Shown here piece by piece: positions 1-7,072 of a stretch of 7,072 nt of DNA. Source of the DNA: Pseudomonadota bacterium (GTDB lineage: Bacteria > Pseudomonadota > Alphaproteobacteria > Rhizobiales > Xanthobacteraceae); assembly GCA_023417665.1 (NCBI GenBank), contig JAEZFA010000179.1, positions 1 to 7,072 on the forward strand. The letters run 5' to 3'. Positions within the stretch are counted from its first letter, which is position 1. Every line of letters begins with the position of its first letter. The position numbers were made by a program, and so were the translations under genes. The notes beneath the pieces were generated by a model. That model had not been told where the DNA came from and made no database searches. It saw only the letters and a list, made by a program, of their open reading frames with translations.

Positions 1-20
1 TGCCGGTCATCAAAACAAAC

Positions 21-49
21 ACGGCCGGAATTTCTCCCGGCCGTTTTTT
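21..49. terminator. Bidirectional intrinsic terminator after clpB
   Basis: A perfect 8-bp inverted repeat, ACGGCCGG at 21-28 and CCGGCCGT at 37-44, encloses an 8-base loop. On the plus strand it is followed by six T (44-49), a strong intrinsic terminator for whatever gene lies to the left of the window. On the minus strand, reading out of clpB, the tail is GTTTGTTTT, weaker but still U-rich, so the same hairpin probably ends clpB transcription about 20 bases past its TGA. The layout implies a convergent gene just outside the window; that part is inference. Confidence 0.85.
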
Positions 50-66
50 ATTTAGCTGCTTGCCGC

Positions 67-771
67 TCAGGCAGCCTTCGCGGCGGCACTCTTGCCGGAC
101 GTCTCGAAGATTAAGCGATCCGCCGCGGCGTCCACTTTCACTTTCGTGCCGTCCTTGATCTCGCCGCCGAGCAGCTTCTCCGCGAGCGGGTCCTGCAGCA
201 TCTTCTGGATCGCCCGCTTCAGGGGACGCGCACCGAAAGCCGGATCGTAACCCTTCTCGGCGAGTAGTGCGCGCGCCTCGGGCTTGAGCTCGATCTCGAT
301 CTTGTGCTCGTCGAGCAACTTCTGCAGCCGCGCGATCTGGATATCGACGATCGCGCCCATCTGCTCGCGCTTGAGCCGGTGGAACAGGATGATCTCGTCG
401 ACGCGGTTCAGGAATTCCGGCCGGAAGTGCGAACGCACGACGCCCATCACCTGCTCACGCACGCTATCGACGTCGTCTTTCTCTCCTAGCGAGACGAGAT
501 ACTCCGCGCCGAGATTTGACGTCATCACGATCAGCGTGTTGCGGAAGTCCACCGTGCGTCCCTGCCCGTCCGTGAGACGGCCTTCGTCGAGCACCTGCAA
601 CAGCACGTTGAAGACATCGGGATGCGCCTTTTCGATCTCGTCGAACAGGATCACCTGATAAGGCCGGCGGCGCACCGCTTCGGTGAGCGTGCCGCCCTCC
701 TCGTAGCCGACATAGCCCGGAGGCGCGCCAAGCAGGCGCGCAACCGAATGCTTCTCCATGTATTCCGACAT
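67..771 (-). pseudogene. clpB: ClpB C-terminal fragment downstream of the amber codon
   Basis: This is the remainder of the clpB frame, from the first in-frame ATG after the stop (codon 634) to the TGA at 67-69: 234 residues. It holds the pore loop GYVG, Walker B (ILFDEIEK), the sensor-1 region (MTSNLG), the arginine-finger motif (FRPEFLNRVDE) and the small C-terminal domain (GARPLKRAIQ). There is no Shine-Dalgarno sequence in front of this ATG (the preceding bases read CAGCGTATCGAC), so translation would need reinitiation or readthrough. Without the second Walker A it could not bind ATP in the usual way. Conservation is undiminished after the stop, so the interruption is recent or artefactual. 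Confidence 0.7.
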
Positions 772-822
772 GTCGATACGCTGAAGCGCGTTCTCGTCGT
801 CGAACAGGAAGCGCGCGAGCGC

Positions 823-2670
<1,848 letters not shown>

Positions 2671-2676
2671 GTTGTT

Positions 2677-2716
2677 CTCCTTCGGCCTGCCGCGTCTCGT
2701 CCCGTAGGCCCGGAAG
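2677..2716 (-). promoter_or_regulatory. Possible hairpin covering the clpB ribosome binding site
   Basis: In the clpB leader, GGCCT (2706-2710) can pair with AGGCC (2684-2688), and beyond a two-base bulge CTTC (2713-2716) can pair with GAAG (2680-2683). This would bury the AAG of the AAGGAG Shine-Dalgarno sequence (2677-2682). The geometry resembles a simple RNA thermometer placed over a heat-shock gene start. Only nine pairs and a 17-base loop support it, so chance is a real alternative in G+C-rich DNA. Confidence 0.2.
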
Positions 2717-2732
2717 CGGCATCCTTGAGCCT

Positions 2733-2761
2733 AGATGGGAACTATCCGGCGGCGGGAAAAG
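2733..2761 (-). promoter_or_regulatory. Candidate heat-shock (RpoH-type) promoter for clpB
   Basis: On the minus strand the element TCCCATCT (2733-2740) matches the E. coli sigma-32 -10 consensus CCCCATNT at all defined positions but the first. Fourteen bases upstream lies CTTTTCC (2755-2761), matching only the CTT of the -35 CTTGAAA. The spacing is right for RpoH. Transcription would start near 2725, giving a 5' leader of about 55 bases. ClpB is a classic RpoH target, which supports the reading. The weak -35 keeps it tentative. Confidence 0.45.
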
Positions 2762-2791
2762 ACCCCAAAAGTGAAAAACCGGCTTCTTTAA

Positions 2792-2809
2792 CGCTTGCCG
2801 GGCGCTTGC
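2792..2809. repeat. Short direct repeat CGCTTGC upstream of the MOSC gene
   Basis: Two identical copies of CGCTTGC, at 2792-2798 and 2803-2809, are offset by 11 bases, about one helical turn. They lie between the clpB promoter candidate and the MOSC start. This could be a small protein-binding site for divergent control. Seven-base repeats can also occur by chance, and I cannot name a regulator. Confidence 0.2.
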
Positions 2810-2819
2810 GGTTCTGAGC

Positions 2820-2824
2820 AAGGA
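2820..2824 (+). promoter_or_regulatory. Ribosome binding site deciding the MOSC start
   Basis: AAGGA sits eight bases before the ATG at 2833. The earlier in-frame ATG at 2824 overlaps this site and has no spacer, so the second ATG is the better start. The protein then begins MTAPARIVSLYRYPVKG, with the conserved MOSC N-terminal motif close to the start. Confidence 0.6.
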
Positions 2825-2832
2825 TGCGGGCC

Positions 2833-3600
2833 ATGACCGCTCCAGCCCGCATCGTTTCGCTCTATCGCTATCCCGTCAAAGGCCTCTCCGGAGAGACGCT
2901 GAAAAGCGTCTCGTTGGGGGAAGGCGCGACCTTCCCGTCCGACCGGGCCTTTGCCATCGAAAACGGTCCCTCGGGCTTCGATCCTGCCGCGCCGTCCTGG
3001 CAGCCCAAGATCAAGTTTCTCTGTCTGATGCGAAACGCCAGGCTCGCGGCGCTCGAAACCACCTACGAGGACGCCACCGGCACCCTGCGCGTAACCAGAG
3101 ACGGCGTGCCGATGATCGAAGGCAGCCTGAAAACCGAAGCCGGCCGCGCGGCAGTCGAATACTTCTTTCAGGAGTTCATGGGAGGCGAAGCGCGCGGGCC
3201 GGTGAAGGTGCTGGAAGCGCCCGGGCACAGCTTCTCCGATGTCGCCGCGAAGGTCGCCCACATCGTCAATCTGGAGACCGTGCGCGATCTCGGCGAAGCG
3301 GTCGGCCGCGATCTTCACCCGCTGCGGTTTCGCGCGAACATCTATCTCTCGGGCTGGAAGCCGTGGAGCGAGTTCGAGCTGATCGGCAAAACCATCCGTG
3401 CCGGGGGCGTGATCCTAAAAATCACCAAGCGCGTGGTGCGCTGTGCTGCAACTGAAGTGAACCCGGAAACTGCCGAACGCGATATCGACGTTCCGGAAGC
3501 GATCTGGCGTAAGACCGGCGAGAACGATCTCGGCATTTACGCGCGCGTCGTTTCCGCAGGAAAAATCGCGGAAGGCGATGGCGTGGAAATTCTAGATTGA
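2833..3600 (+). CDS. MOSC domain-containing protein (MOSC N-terminal beta-barrel plus MOSC domain)
   Basis: This encodes a 255-residue protein (258 if started at the ATG at 2824). The N-terminus carries the MOSC_N signature LYRYPVKGLSGE (about residues 10-21). The C-terminal half is a MOSC domain with RCAATEVNPET; its cysteine is residue 204, and DLGIYARVV and GDGVEI follow near the end. MOSC domains occur in molybdenum-cofactor sulfurases and in mARC/YcbX-type molybdenum enzymes, where the conserved cysteine binds the metal or carries sulfur. There is no ferredoxin-like [2Fe-2S] domain after the MOSC domain, unlike YcbX, and no signal peptide, so the protein is probably cytoplasmic. A role in Mo-cofactor-dependent redox chemistry is inferred from the family; the substrate is unknown. 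It is transcribed away from clpB and its TGA abuts the TAA of the convergent DUF4167 gene. I see no convincing housekeeping promoter upstream. Confidence 0.88.
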   Translation: MTAPARIVSLYRYPVKGLSGETLKSVSLGEGATFPSDRAFAIENGPSGFDPAAPSWQPKIKFLCLMRNARLAALETTYEDATGTLRVTRDGVPMIEGSLKTEAGRAAVEYFFQEFMGGEARGPVKVLEAPGHSFSDVAAKVAHIVNLETVRDLGEAVGRDLHPLRFRANIYLSGWKPWSEFELIGKTIRAGGVILKITKRVVRCAATEVNPETAERDIDVPEAIWRKTGENDLGIYARVVSAGKIAEGDGVEILD

Positions 3601-4278
3601 TTATTCGGCCGGATCAGCTTTGACCGGTGCGGCTTCCGCGGGCTGCGGCTGCTCGCGGTTGTCGCCGGCGTCGTTGCGCGGGCGGAAGCGGTTGCGGCCA
3701 CGGTTGCGGTTGAAGCGATTACCGCGCTGCTGCTCGCCCTGCTCGTTCTCCGCGCCGGCAAAATTGCCTTGCGGCGCGCCGCCGGTGATGAAGGCCGGCA
3801 GGCCGTTGTCGGGAATGTTCGGCTGCGGTGTGTTCTGCGGCTGCGGGCGCGGCGTATTGTGCTGCGGCTGCTGATGCTGCTGCGGCTGTTCGGGGAACGG
3901 GCTCTGGAAGCGCTGGTCGCCGCCGTCGCCCTCGTCACCTTCCTCGTCGTCGCCGGCGTCCTGATCGCTGCGCTGGATCGGCTGCTGCTGGTAGTTGGGA
4001 TTGTTCTGGGCAAGCTGCTGCTGTGCTGCCGCGATCAGGCGGAAATAGTGTTCGGCGTGCTGGAGATAGCTTTCGGCGGAAACCGGATCGCCGCCGGACT
4101 GGGCATCGCGGGCCAGCTGCAGATACTTCTCCGCGATGTGGTGCGCGGTACCGCGGATCTTCACATCGGGGCCGTTCGACTCATAAACGCGGGTCAGCGG
4201 ATTGTGCCCGCCGCCGCCACGGCGATTGCGGCCGCGCATGCGCTTATGGTTGTTGTGATGCTGTTGTCCGTTTCTCAT
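3601..4278 (-). CDS. DUF4167 family protein, disordered and Q/N/RG-rich
   Basis: A 225-residue protein of unknown function. The conserved part is N-terminal: a basic Arg/Gly stretch (KRMRGRNRRGGGG, 12-24), then NPLTRVYESNGPDVKIRGTA (26-45) and a helical segment with HIAEKYLQLARDA and YLQHAEHYFRLI (47-82), as in alphaproteobacterial DUF4167. The rest is low complexity: glutamine/asparagine-rich (86-102), an acidic run around 105-121, a Q/P/N-rich stretch (130-156) and a second RG/RN-rich patch (185-201) resembling RGG-type nucleic-acid-binding tails. RNA binding is a fair inference from composition but not shown. It follows prmC in the same direction after 335 bases, so it may have its own promoter or be cotranscribed with the release-factor operon. 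The ribosome site is weak: a purine-rich AGAGAGAAAG ends seven bases before the ATG. The TAA directly abuts the MOSC TGA, with no terminator hairpin in between. Confidence 0.88.
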   Translation of the reverse strand: MRNGQQHHNNHKRMRGRNRRGGGGHNPLTRVYESNGPDVKIRGTAHHIAEKYLQLARDAQSGGDPVSAESYLQHAEHYFRLIAAAQQQLAQNNPNYQQQPIQRSDQDAGDDEEGDEGDGGDQRFQSPFPEQPQQHQQPQHNTPRPQPQNTPQPNIPDNGLPAFITGGAPQGNFAGAENEQGEQQRGNRFNRNRGRNRFRPRNDAGDNREQPQPAEAAPVKADPAE

Positions 4279-4349
4279 CGGAAACTTTCTCTCTGTTCGT
4301 GGCGGTCAATCCGCCTCTTTCGCAGCCCGTATTTGAACAAGCCGATCAT
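4275..4349 (-). CDS. Possible 24-codon leader peptide overlapping the DUF4167 start
   Basis: The frame begins ATG at 4347-4349 and ends with a TGA (4275-4277) that overlaps the DUF4167 ATG as ATGA, the arrangement used for translational coupling. The peptide begins MIGLFKYGLRKRRID and is strongly basic. No clear Shine-Dalgarno sequence precedes it (GAAGCCGGGCAGC), and a frame this short arises easily by chance. It is listed because of the exact overlap and the weak DUF4167 ribosome site. Confidence 0.2.
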   Translation of the reverse strand: MIGLFKYGLRKRRIDRHEQRESFR

Positions 4350-4613
4350 GCTGCCCGGCTTCGTCTGGATGCCGCGCGATATCGGTGCTGGTCATTCGAC
4401 CGGAAATCTCGCGCTCAAAACGCGAATGCTTCGCCCTCGGCTTTGCGCATAGAACCTTTCGTCTTGCGCCTGTTTGCTGATGCGTTGGATCCGGCTTTGC
4501 GGCCCGTTTGGCCTGCGTTGCTTTTCGAAGCCCTTGCTCCGGAAGCGTCTGCCAGATCGAATCTGGAATTGACACTAGTGCGTCTTGCGGTGCCTTCCAA
4601 GCGCTATTTTGCC
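4279..4613 (-). other. 335-base gap between prmC and DUF4167, no convincing gene
   Basis: Neither strand holds a recognisable protein or RNA gene here. A 103-codon minus-strand frame (4306-4617) starts with a GTG overlapping the prmC stop as GTGA. By my hand count only about half of its third positions are G or C, unlike the strongly G/C-biased real genes nearby, and the protein resembles nothing I know. Visible structure is a perfect 6-bp inverted repeat at 4552-4566, a small hairpin GGTC-GAAT-GACC at 4390-4401 (minus-strand reading) and a 24-codon frame coupled to DUF4167 (4275-4349). The stretch is probably a long leader or promoter region for DUF4167; I could not identify clear -35 and -10 boxes. 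Confidence 0.5.
4552..4566. repeat. Perfect inverted repeat CCAGAT-CGA-ATCTGG
   Basis: A 6-bp perfect dyad with a 3-base centre lies about 50 bases downstream of the prmC stop. No T-run follows on either strand, so it is not an intrinsic terminator. It could be an operator or an RNA hairpin in the leader of DUF4167; no regulator can be assigned. Confidence 0.3.
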
Positions 4614-5489
4614 TCACCTTTTGACGTGGATAACGAGCGCGCGCGCAATACCTGCAAGGTCCGGGCGGGCGGGTCCGGCCGTTCGCAAGCCCGCCTCGGC
4701 CGCCACCAGCGCGGCCACTGCCGCCTCCTGCCCTTGCCCCAGTTCGAGGACCGCGACGCCATCCGGCGCGAGCCGTTCGTGAAGCCCGGGAACGATTGCG
4801 CGATAAGCATCAAGCCCGTCGGGGCCGCCCTCCAGCGCAAGCCGCGGATCATGGTCGCGTACATCCGGCGACAATAAGGCCAGCTCGCCGCTCGCAATAT
4901 AAGGCGGATTGGAAACGATCAGTTCGAAAGTTCCGCCAAGCGCGCGCATCCAGTCGCTGCACAGATAGGAAACGCGATCGCCGAATGAAAGGTTGCGCAG
5001 ATTTTCCTTCGCCACCCGAAGTGCCGCTTCACTGCGATCGACGGCGACCCCATAGGCAGAAGGAAGTTCGGCAAGCAACGCGGCAAGGATCGCGCCGGTC
5101 CCGGTACCGAGATCGAGAATGCGGATCGCGCGCTTCCGATCCGCGATCGCTGCGAGTGCGGCTTCGACGATCGTTTCCGTGTCGGCACGCGGCACCAGCG
5201 TATCGACGCCGAGCGTGAAGCGCAGGCTCCAGAATTCCTTTTCGCCAAGGATGCGCGCCACCGGCTCGCCTGCGATCCGGCGCGCAATCAGTTGCGCATA
5301 GTCCTGCGCAAATTTTTCGCTTGCGGGATCGCGCTCCCGCGCAATCAGCATGGCGGCATCAAAGCCCGCGGCATGGCAGAGCAGCAGCCTGGCATCGGCT
5401 TCCGCATCCTCGATCTTCGCCGCACGCAACTGCGCGGCAGCGTCGCGGCGCAAGGTACCGTAAGAGCGGACCGGCACCGCAGCGTTCAT
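4614..5489 (-). CDS. prmC: Peptide chain release factor N5-glutamine methyltransferase PrmC (HemK)
   Basis: PrmC uses S-adenosylmethionine to methylate the glutamine of the GGQ motif in RF1 and RF2, which speeds peptide release. The 291-residue length is typical. Visible motifs: the N-terminal helical release-factor-binding domain (about 1-75), GEPVARILGEKEFW (74-87), PRADTE (100-105), the SAM-binding motif DLGTGTG (126-132) and the catalytic NPPY (194-197), which binds the target glutamine amide. EGGPDGLDAYR (220-230) is also typical. The start ATG overlaps the prfA TGA as ATGA, and no separate Shine-Dalgarno sequence is evident, so it is probably translated by coupling right after its own substrate's gene. 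It ends at a TGA at 4614-4616. All key residues are present. Confidence 0.95.
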   Translation of the reverse strand: MNAAVPVRSYGTLRRDAAAQLRAAKIEDAEADARLLLCHAAGFDAAMLIARERDPASEKFAQDYAQLIARRIAGEPVARILGEKEFWSLRFTLGVDTLVPRADTETIVEAALAAIADRKRAIRILDLGTGTGAILAALLAELPSAYGVAVDRSEAALRVAKENLRNLSFGDRVSYLCSDWMRALGGTFELIVSNPPYIASGELALLSPDVRDHDPRLALEGGPDGLDAYRAIVPGLHERLAPDGVAVLELGQGQEAAVAALVAAEAGLRTAGPARPDLAGIARALVIHVKR

Positions 5490-6565
5490 GCCGAAAGTTT
5501 GCTGTCTTCGTCGGCGAGCAGCGCCGCCTGATGCTCGGCGATCAGCGCGTCGATCACCTCGCCGAGCGCGACCCCTTCCATGATCTGCGGCAGCTTGTGC
5601 AGCGTCAGGTTGATGCGGTGATCGGTGACGCGCGCCTGCGGAAAATTATAGGTTCGGATTCGCTCGGAACGGTCGCCAGAGCCGACCTTGCTCTTGCGCT
5701 CGGCGGCGCGCGTGGAATCGAGCCGCTGCCGTTCCATGTCATAGAGCTTGGTTTTCAGAAGCGTCATCGCCCGCGCGCGGTTCTTGTGCTGCGAGCGTTC
5801 GTCCTGCACCGCGACCACGATGCCGGTCGGAAGATGCGTGATGCGCACGGCCGACTCGGTCTTGTTGACGTGCTGGCCACCAGCCCCCGATGCACGGAAA
5901 ACATCGGTCTTCAGGTCGGCGTCGTTGATATCGATATCGACGTCCTCGGCTTCCGGCAGCACCGCGACCGTCGCGGCCGAAGTATGGATGCGGCCCGACG
6001 CTTCGGTGTCGGGCACACGCTGCACGCGATGGACGCCGGATTCGAATTTCAGCTTCGCGAAAGCGCCGCGCCCGCGGATCGCCGCGATGATTTCCTTGTA
6101 GCCGCCGGCCGAACCCTCGCTCATCGAGAGCACCTCGACCTTCCATCCCTGCAGGCCGGCATAGCGCTCGTACATGCGAAACAGATCGCCCGCGAACAGC
6201 GACGCCTCGTCGCCGCCGGTGCCGGCGCGAACTTCGAGAATGGCATCGCGCGCATCCGCCTCGTCTTTCGGAATGAGCGCGAGCCGCAGCTTGTGCTCCA
6301 GTTCCTCGACCCTGCCGGAAAGCTCACGCTTCTCGTCGGCCGCAAGCTTCGCCATCTCGGCATCGTCGCCTTCGAGCATCTTCTCGGCTTCCGCGAGATC
6401 GTCCTGCGCCCGCTTCAGCGCGCGGACGTCTTCGATCACGGGAGAAAGCTCGGCATGCTCGCGCGAAAGTTTCACGAAGCTGTCGCCGCCCGCGCCTTGC
6501 GAAAGCGCGGCCTCGAGTTCGGCATAACGTGCGATGAGCGCTTCGAGGCGCTGGGCAGGCAGCAT
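5486..6565 (-). CDS. prfA: Peptide chain release factor 1 (RF1)
   Basis: RF1 recognises UAA and UAG in the ribosomal A site and triggers hydrolysis of peptidyl-tRNA. The protein is 359 residues, the standard length. The N-terminal helical domain (about 1-100) is followed by AGTGGDEA (114-121), the codon-reading PxT tripeptide as PDT (185-187, in RVPDTEASGRIHTSA), and the catalytic GGQ (229-231, in GAGGQHVNKTESAVRI). Further C-terminal are DERSQHKNRA (255-264) and GSGDRSERIRTYNFPQ (295-310). The PxT motif marks it as RF1, not RF2 (SPF). The ATG has an AGGA site seven bases upstream, which overlaps the stop codon of ptsP; the genes are nine bases apart. It overlaps prmC by four bases. Nothing suggests damage or altered codon specificity, which matters for the amber codon in clpB. 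Confidence 0.96.
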   Translation of the reverse strand: MLPAQRLEALIARYAELEAALSQGAGGDSFVKLSREHAELSPVIEDVRALKRAQDDLAEAEKMLEGDDAEMAKLAADEKRELSGRVEELEHKLRLALIPKDEADARDAILEVRAGTGGDEASLFAGDLFRMYERYAGLQGWKVEVLSMSEGSAGGYKEIIAAIRGRGAFAKLKFESGVHRVQRVPDTEASGRIHTSAATVAVLPEAEDVDIDINDADLKTDVFRASGAGGQHVNKTESAVRITHLPTGIVVAVQDERSQHKNRARAMTLLKTKLYDMERQRLDSTRAAERKSKVGSGDRSERIRTYNFPQARVTDHRINLTLHKLPQIMEGVALGEVIDALIAEHQAALLADEDSKLSA

Positions 6566-6574
6566 GACGGGTTC

Positions 6575-7072
6575 CTAAACCGGAATACCGGCTTCGGTAG
6601 CGAAAGCGCGGAGTTTTTCCCGCGCGGAAACGCCGCCGGCAAGAAACGGCAGCACCGCCTTTTCGGCCTCCGCGGCATCGAGCGCAAGCACCATGGCTTT
6701 TACCGGGCCGATCATCGCCGGCGACAGCGAGAGCGAGCGGAAGCCGAGCGCAATCAGCGTCATGGCCTCGAGCGGCTTGGCGGCAAGCTCGCCGCATAGC
6801 GTGAACGGCTTGCCGTGCTTCTTGCAGGTATCGGCAATCAGCTTCAGCACGCGCAGCGAAGGCGGCGAAAGCGGATCGAAGCGGTTCGCGACCTGGGCAT
6901 TGCCGCGGTCGGCGGCAAACAGAAACTGCACGAGATCGTTCGATCCGACCGAGAGGAAGTCGACCCGTTCCAGAAGATCGTCGAGCGCAAACAGGAGCGA
7001 CGGCACTTCGAGCATGGCCCCGACCATGACCTGGTTGGGCAGCCGGTGCCCGTGCCGGCGCAGGTAAGTGAG
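6575..7072 (-). CDS. ptsP: Phosphoenolpyruvate-protein phosphotransferase PtsP (enzyme I-Ntr), C-terminal part
   Basis: Only the last 165 codons are in the window; the frame runs open off the right edge, so no start is present. Enzyme I-Ntr takes phosphate from phosphoenolpyruvate and passes it to NPr and then EIIA-Ntr, a regulatory chain linked to nitrogen, potassium and carbon status. The fragment is the C-terminal half of the PEP-binding barrel: GAMLEVPS (fragment residues 18-25), VGSNDLVQFLFAADR (42-56), FDPLSPPSLR (65-74) and TLCGELA with the catalytic acid/base cysteine at fragment residue 93. GFRSLSLSP and IGPVKAM follow. The GAF domain that separates PtsP from sugar-PTS enzyme I would lie outside the window, so the PtsP call rests on sequence style and on the prfA-prmC neighbourhood. 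It ends with TAG, showing that UAG is an ordinary stop here. Confidence 0.9.
   Translation of the reverse strand, partial: LTYLRRHGHRLPNQVMVGAMLEVPSLLFALDDLLERVDFLSVGSNDLVQFLFAADRGNAQVANRFDPLSPPSLRVLKLIADTCKKHGKPFTLCGELAAKPLEAMTLIALGFRSLSLSPAMIGPVKAMVLALDAAEAEKAVLPFLAGGVSAREKLRAFATEAGIPV

Noticed and set aside
2671..2832. CIRCE-type operator (HrcA site) upstream of clpB
   Set aside because: No TTAGCACTC...GAGTGCTAA inverted repeat is present.
3552..3573. Hairpin TTCCGC...GCGGAA near the end of the MOSC gene as a terminator for DUF4167
   Set aside because: The stem is six pairs with a 10-base loop and no T-run on either strand, and it lies within coding sequence.
4390..4401. GGTCGAATGACC resembling a tRNA T-arm
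   Set aside because: It forms a 4-bp stem with a 4-base loop, not 5 bp with 7, and no acceptor or anticodon arm can be found around it.
4306..4617. 103-codon minus-strand frame starting with GTG that overlaps the prmC stop
   Set aside because: The overlap is attractive, but about half of its third positions are A/T by hand count and the protein is unlike anything known, so coding is unlikely.
3828..4877. 349-codon plus-strand frame crossing DUF4167, the gap and prmC
   Set aside because: It has alanine/arginine-rich shadow composition, crosses two real genes and shows no recognisable motif.
5321..6799. 492-codon open frame on the plus strand, antisense to prmC, prfA and ptsP
   Set aside because: It spans three clearly recognised minus-strand genes, its product is unrelated to any family I know, and it is explained by codon bias of the real genes.

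Overview
This window reads as chromosomal core DNA from an alphaproteobacterium, most likely of the order Hyphomicrobiales (Rhizobiales). The basis is high G+C with G/C-rich third codon positions, rhizobial-type ClpB, RF1 and PrmC proteins, and a DUF4167 gene (a family I know from alphaproteobacteria) beside ptsP-prfA-prmC. Placement below order is a guess. There is no sign of a phage, insertion sequence, CRISPR array, rRNA or tRNA.

Layout, from the right edge along the minus strand. The window opens inside ptsP (enzyme I of the nitrogen PTS; last 165 codons present). After 9 bases comes prfA (release factor 1), which overlaps prmC (the methyltransferase that modifies the release-factor GGQ glutamine) by ATGA. 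This is a compact translation-termination operon. A 335-base stretch without a convincing gene follows, then a DUF4167 gene encoding a mostly disordered, Q/N/RG-rich protein. That gene converges with a plus-strand MOSC-domain gene, with no base between the two stop codons. The MOSC gene diverges from clpB across 162 bases holding a heat-shock-like promoter for clpB. clpB runs to the left edge and is followed by a bidirectional intrinsic terminator.

The most notable point is that clpB, otherwise full length (867 codons) and well conserved, carries an in-frame amber codon (TAG) at codon 616. The family has lysine here, just after the second Walker A motif. As written, the gene makes a 615-residue protein lacking most of the second ATPase domain. 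RF1, which reads UAG, is encoded intact in the same window, and ptsP uses TAG as its normal stop, so recoding is unlikely. A recent nonsense mutation or a base error in the sequence are the main explanations.

Other points are a possible RNA hairpin over the clpB ribosome binding site, a 24-codon reading frame coupled by ATGA to DUF4167, and the MOSC gene lying between DUF4167 and clpB. I see no new defence or mobile system; the window is mostly ordinary housekeeping genes.
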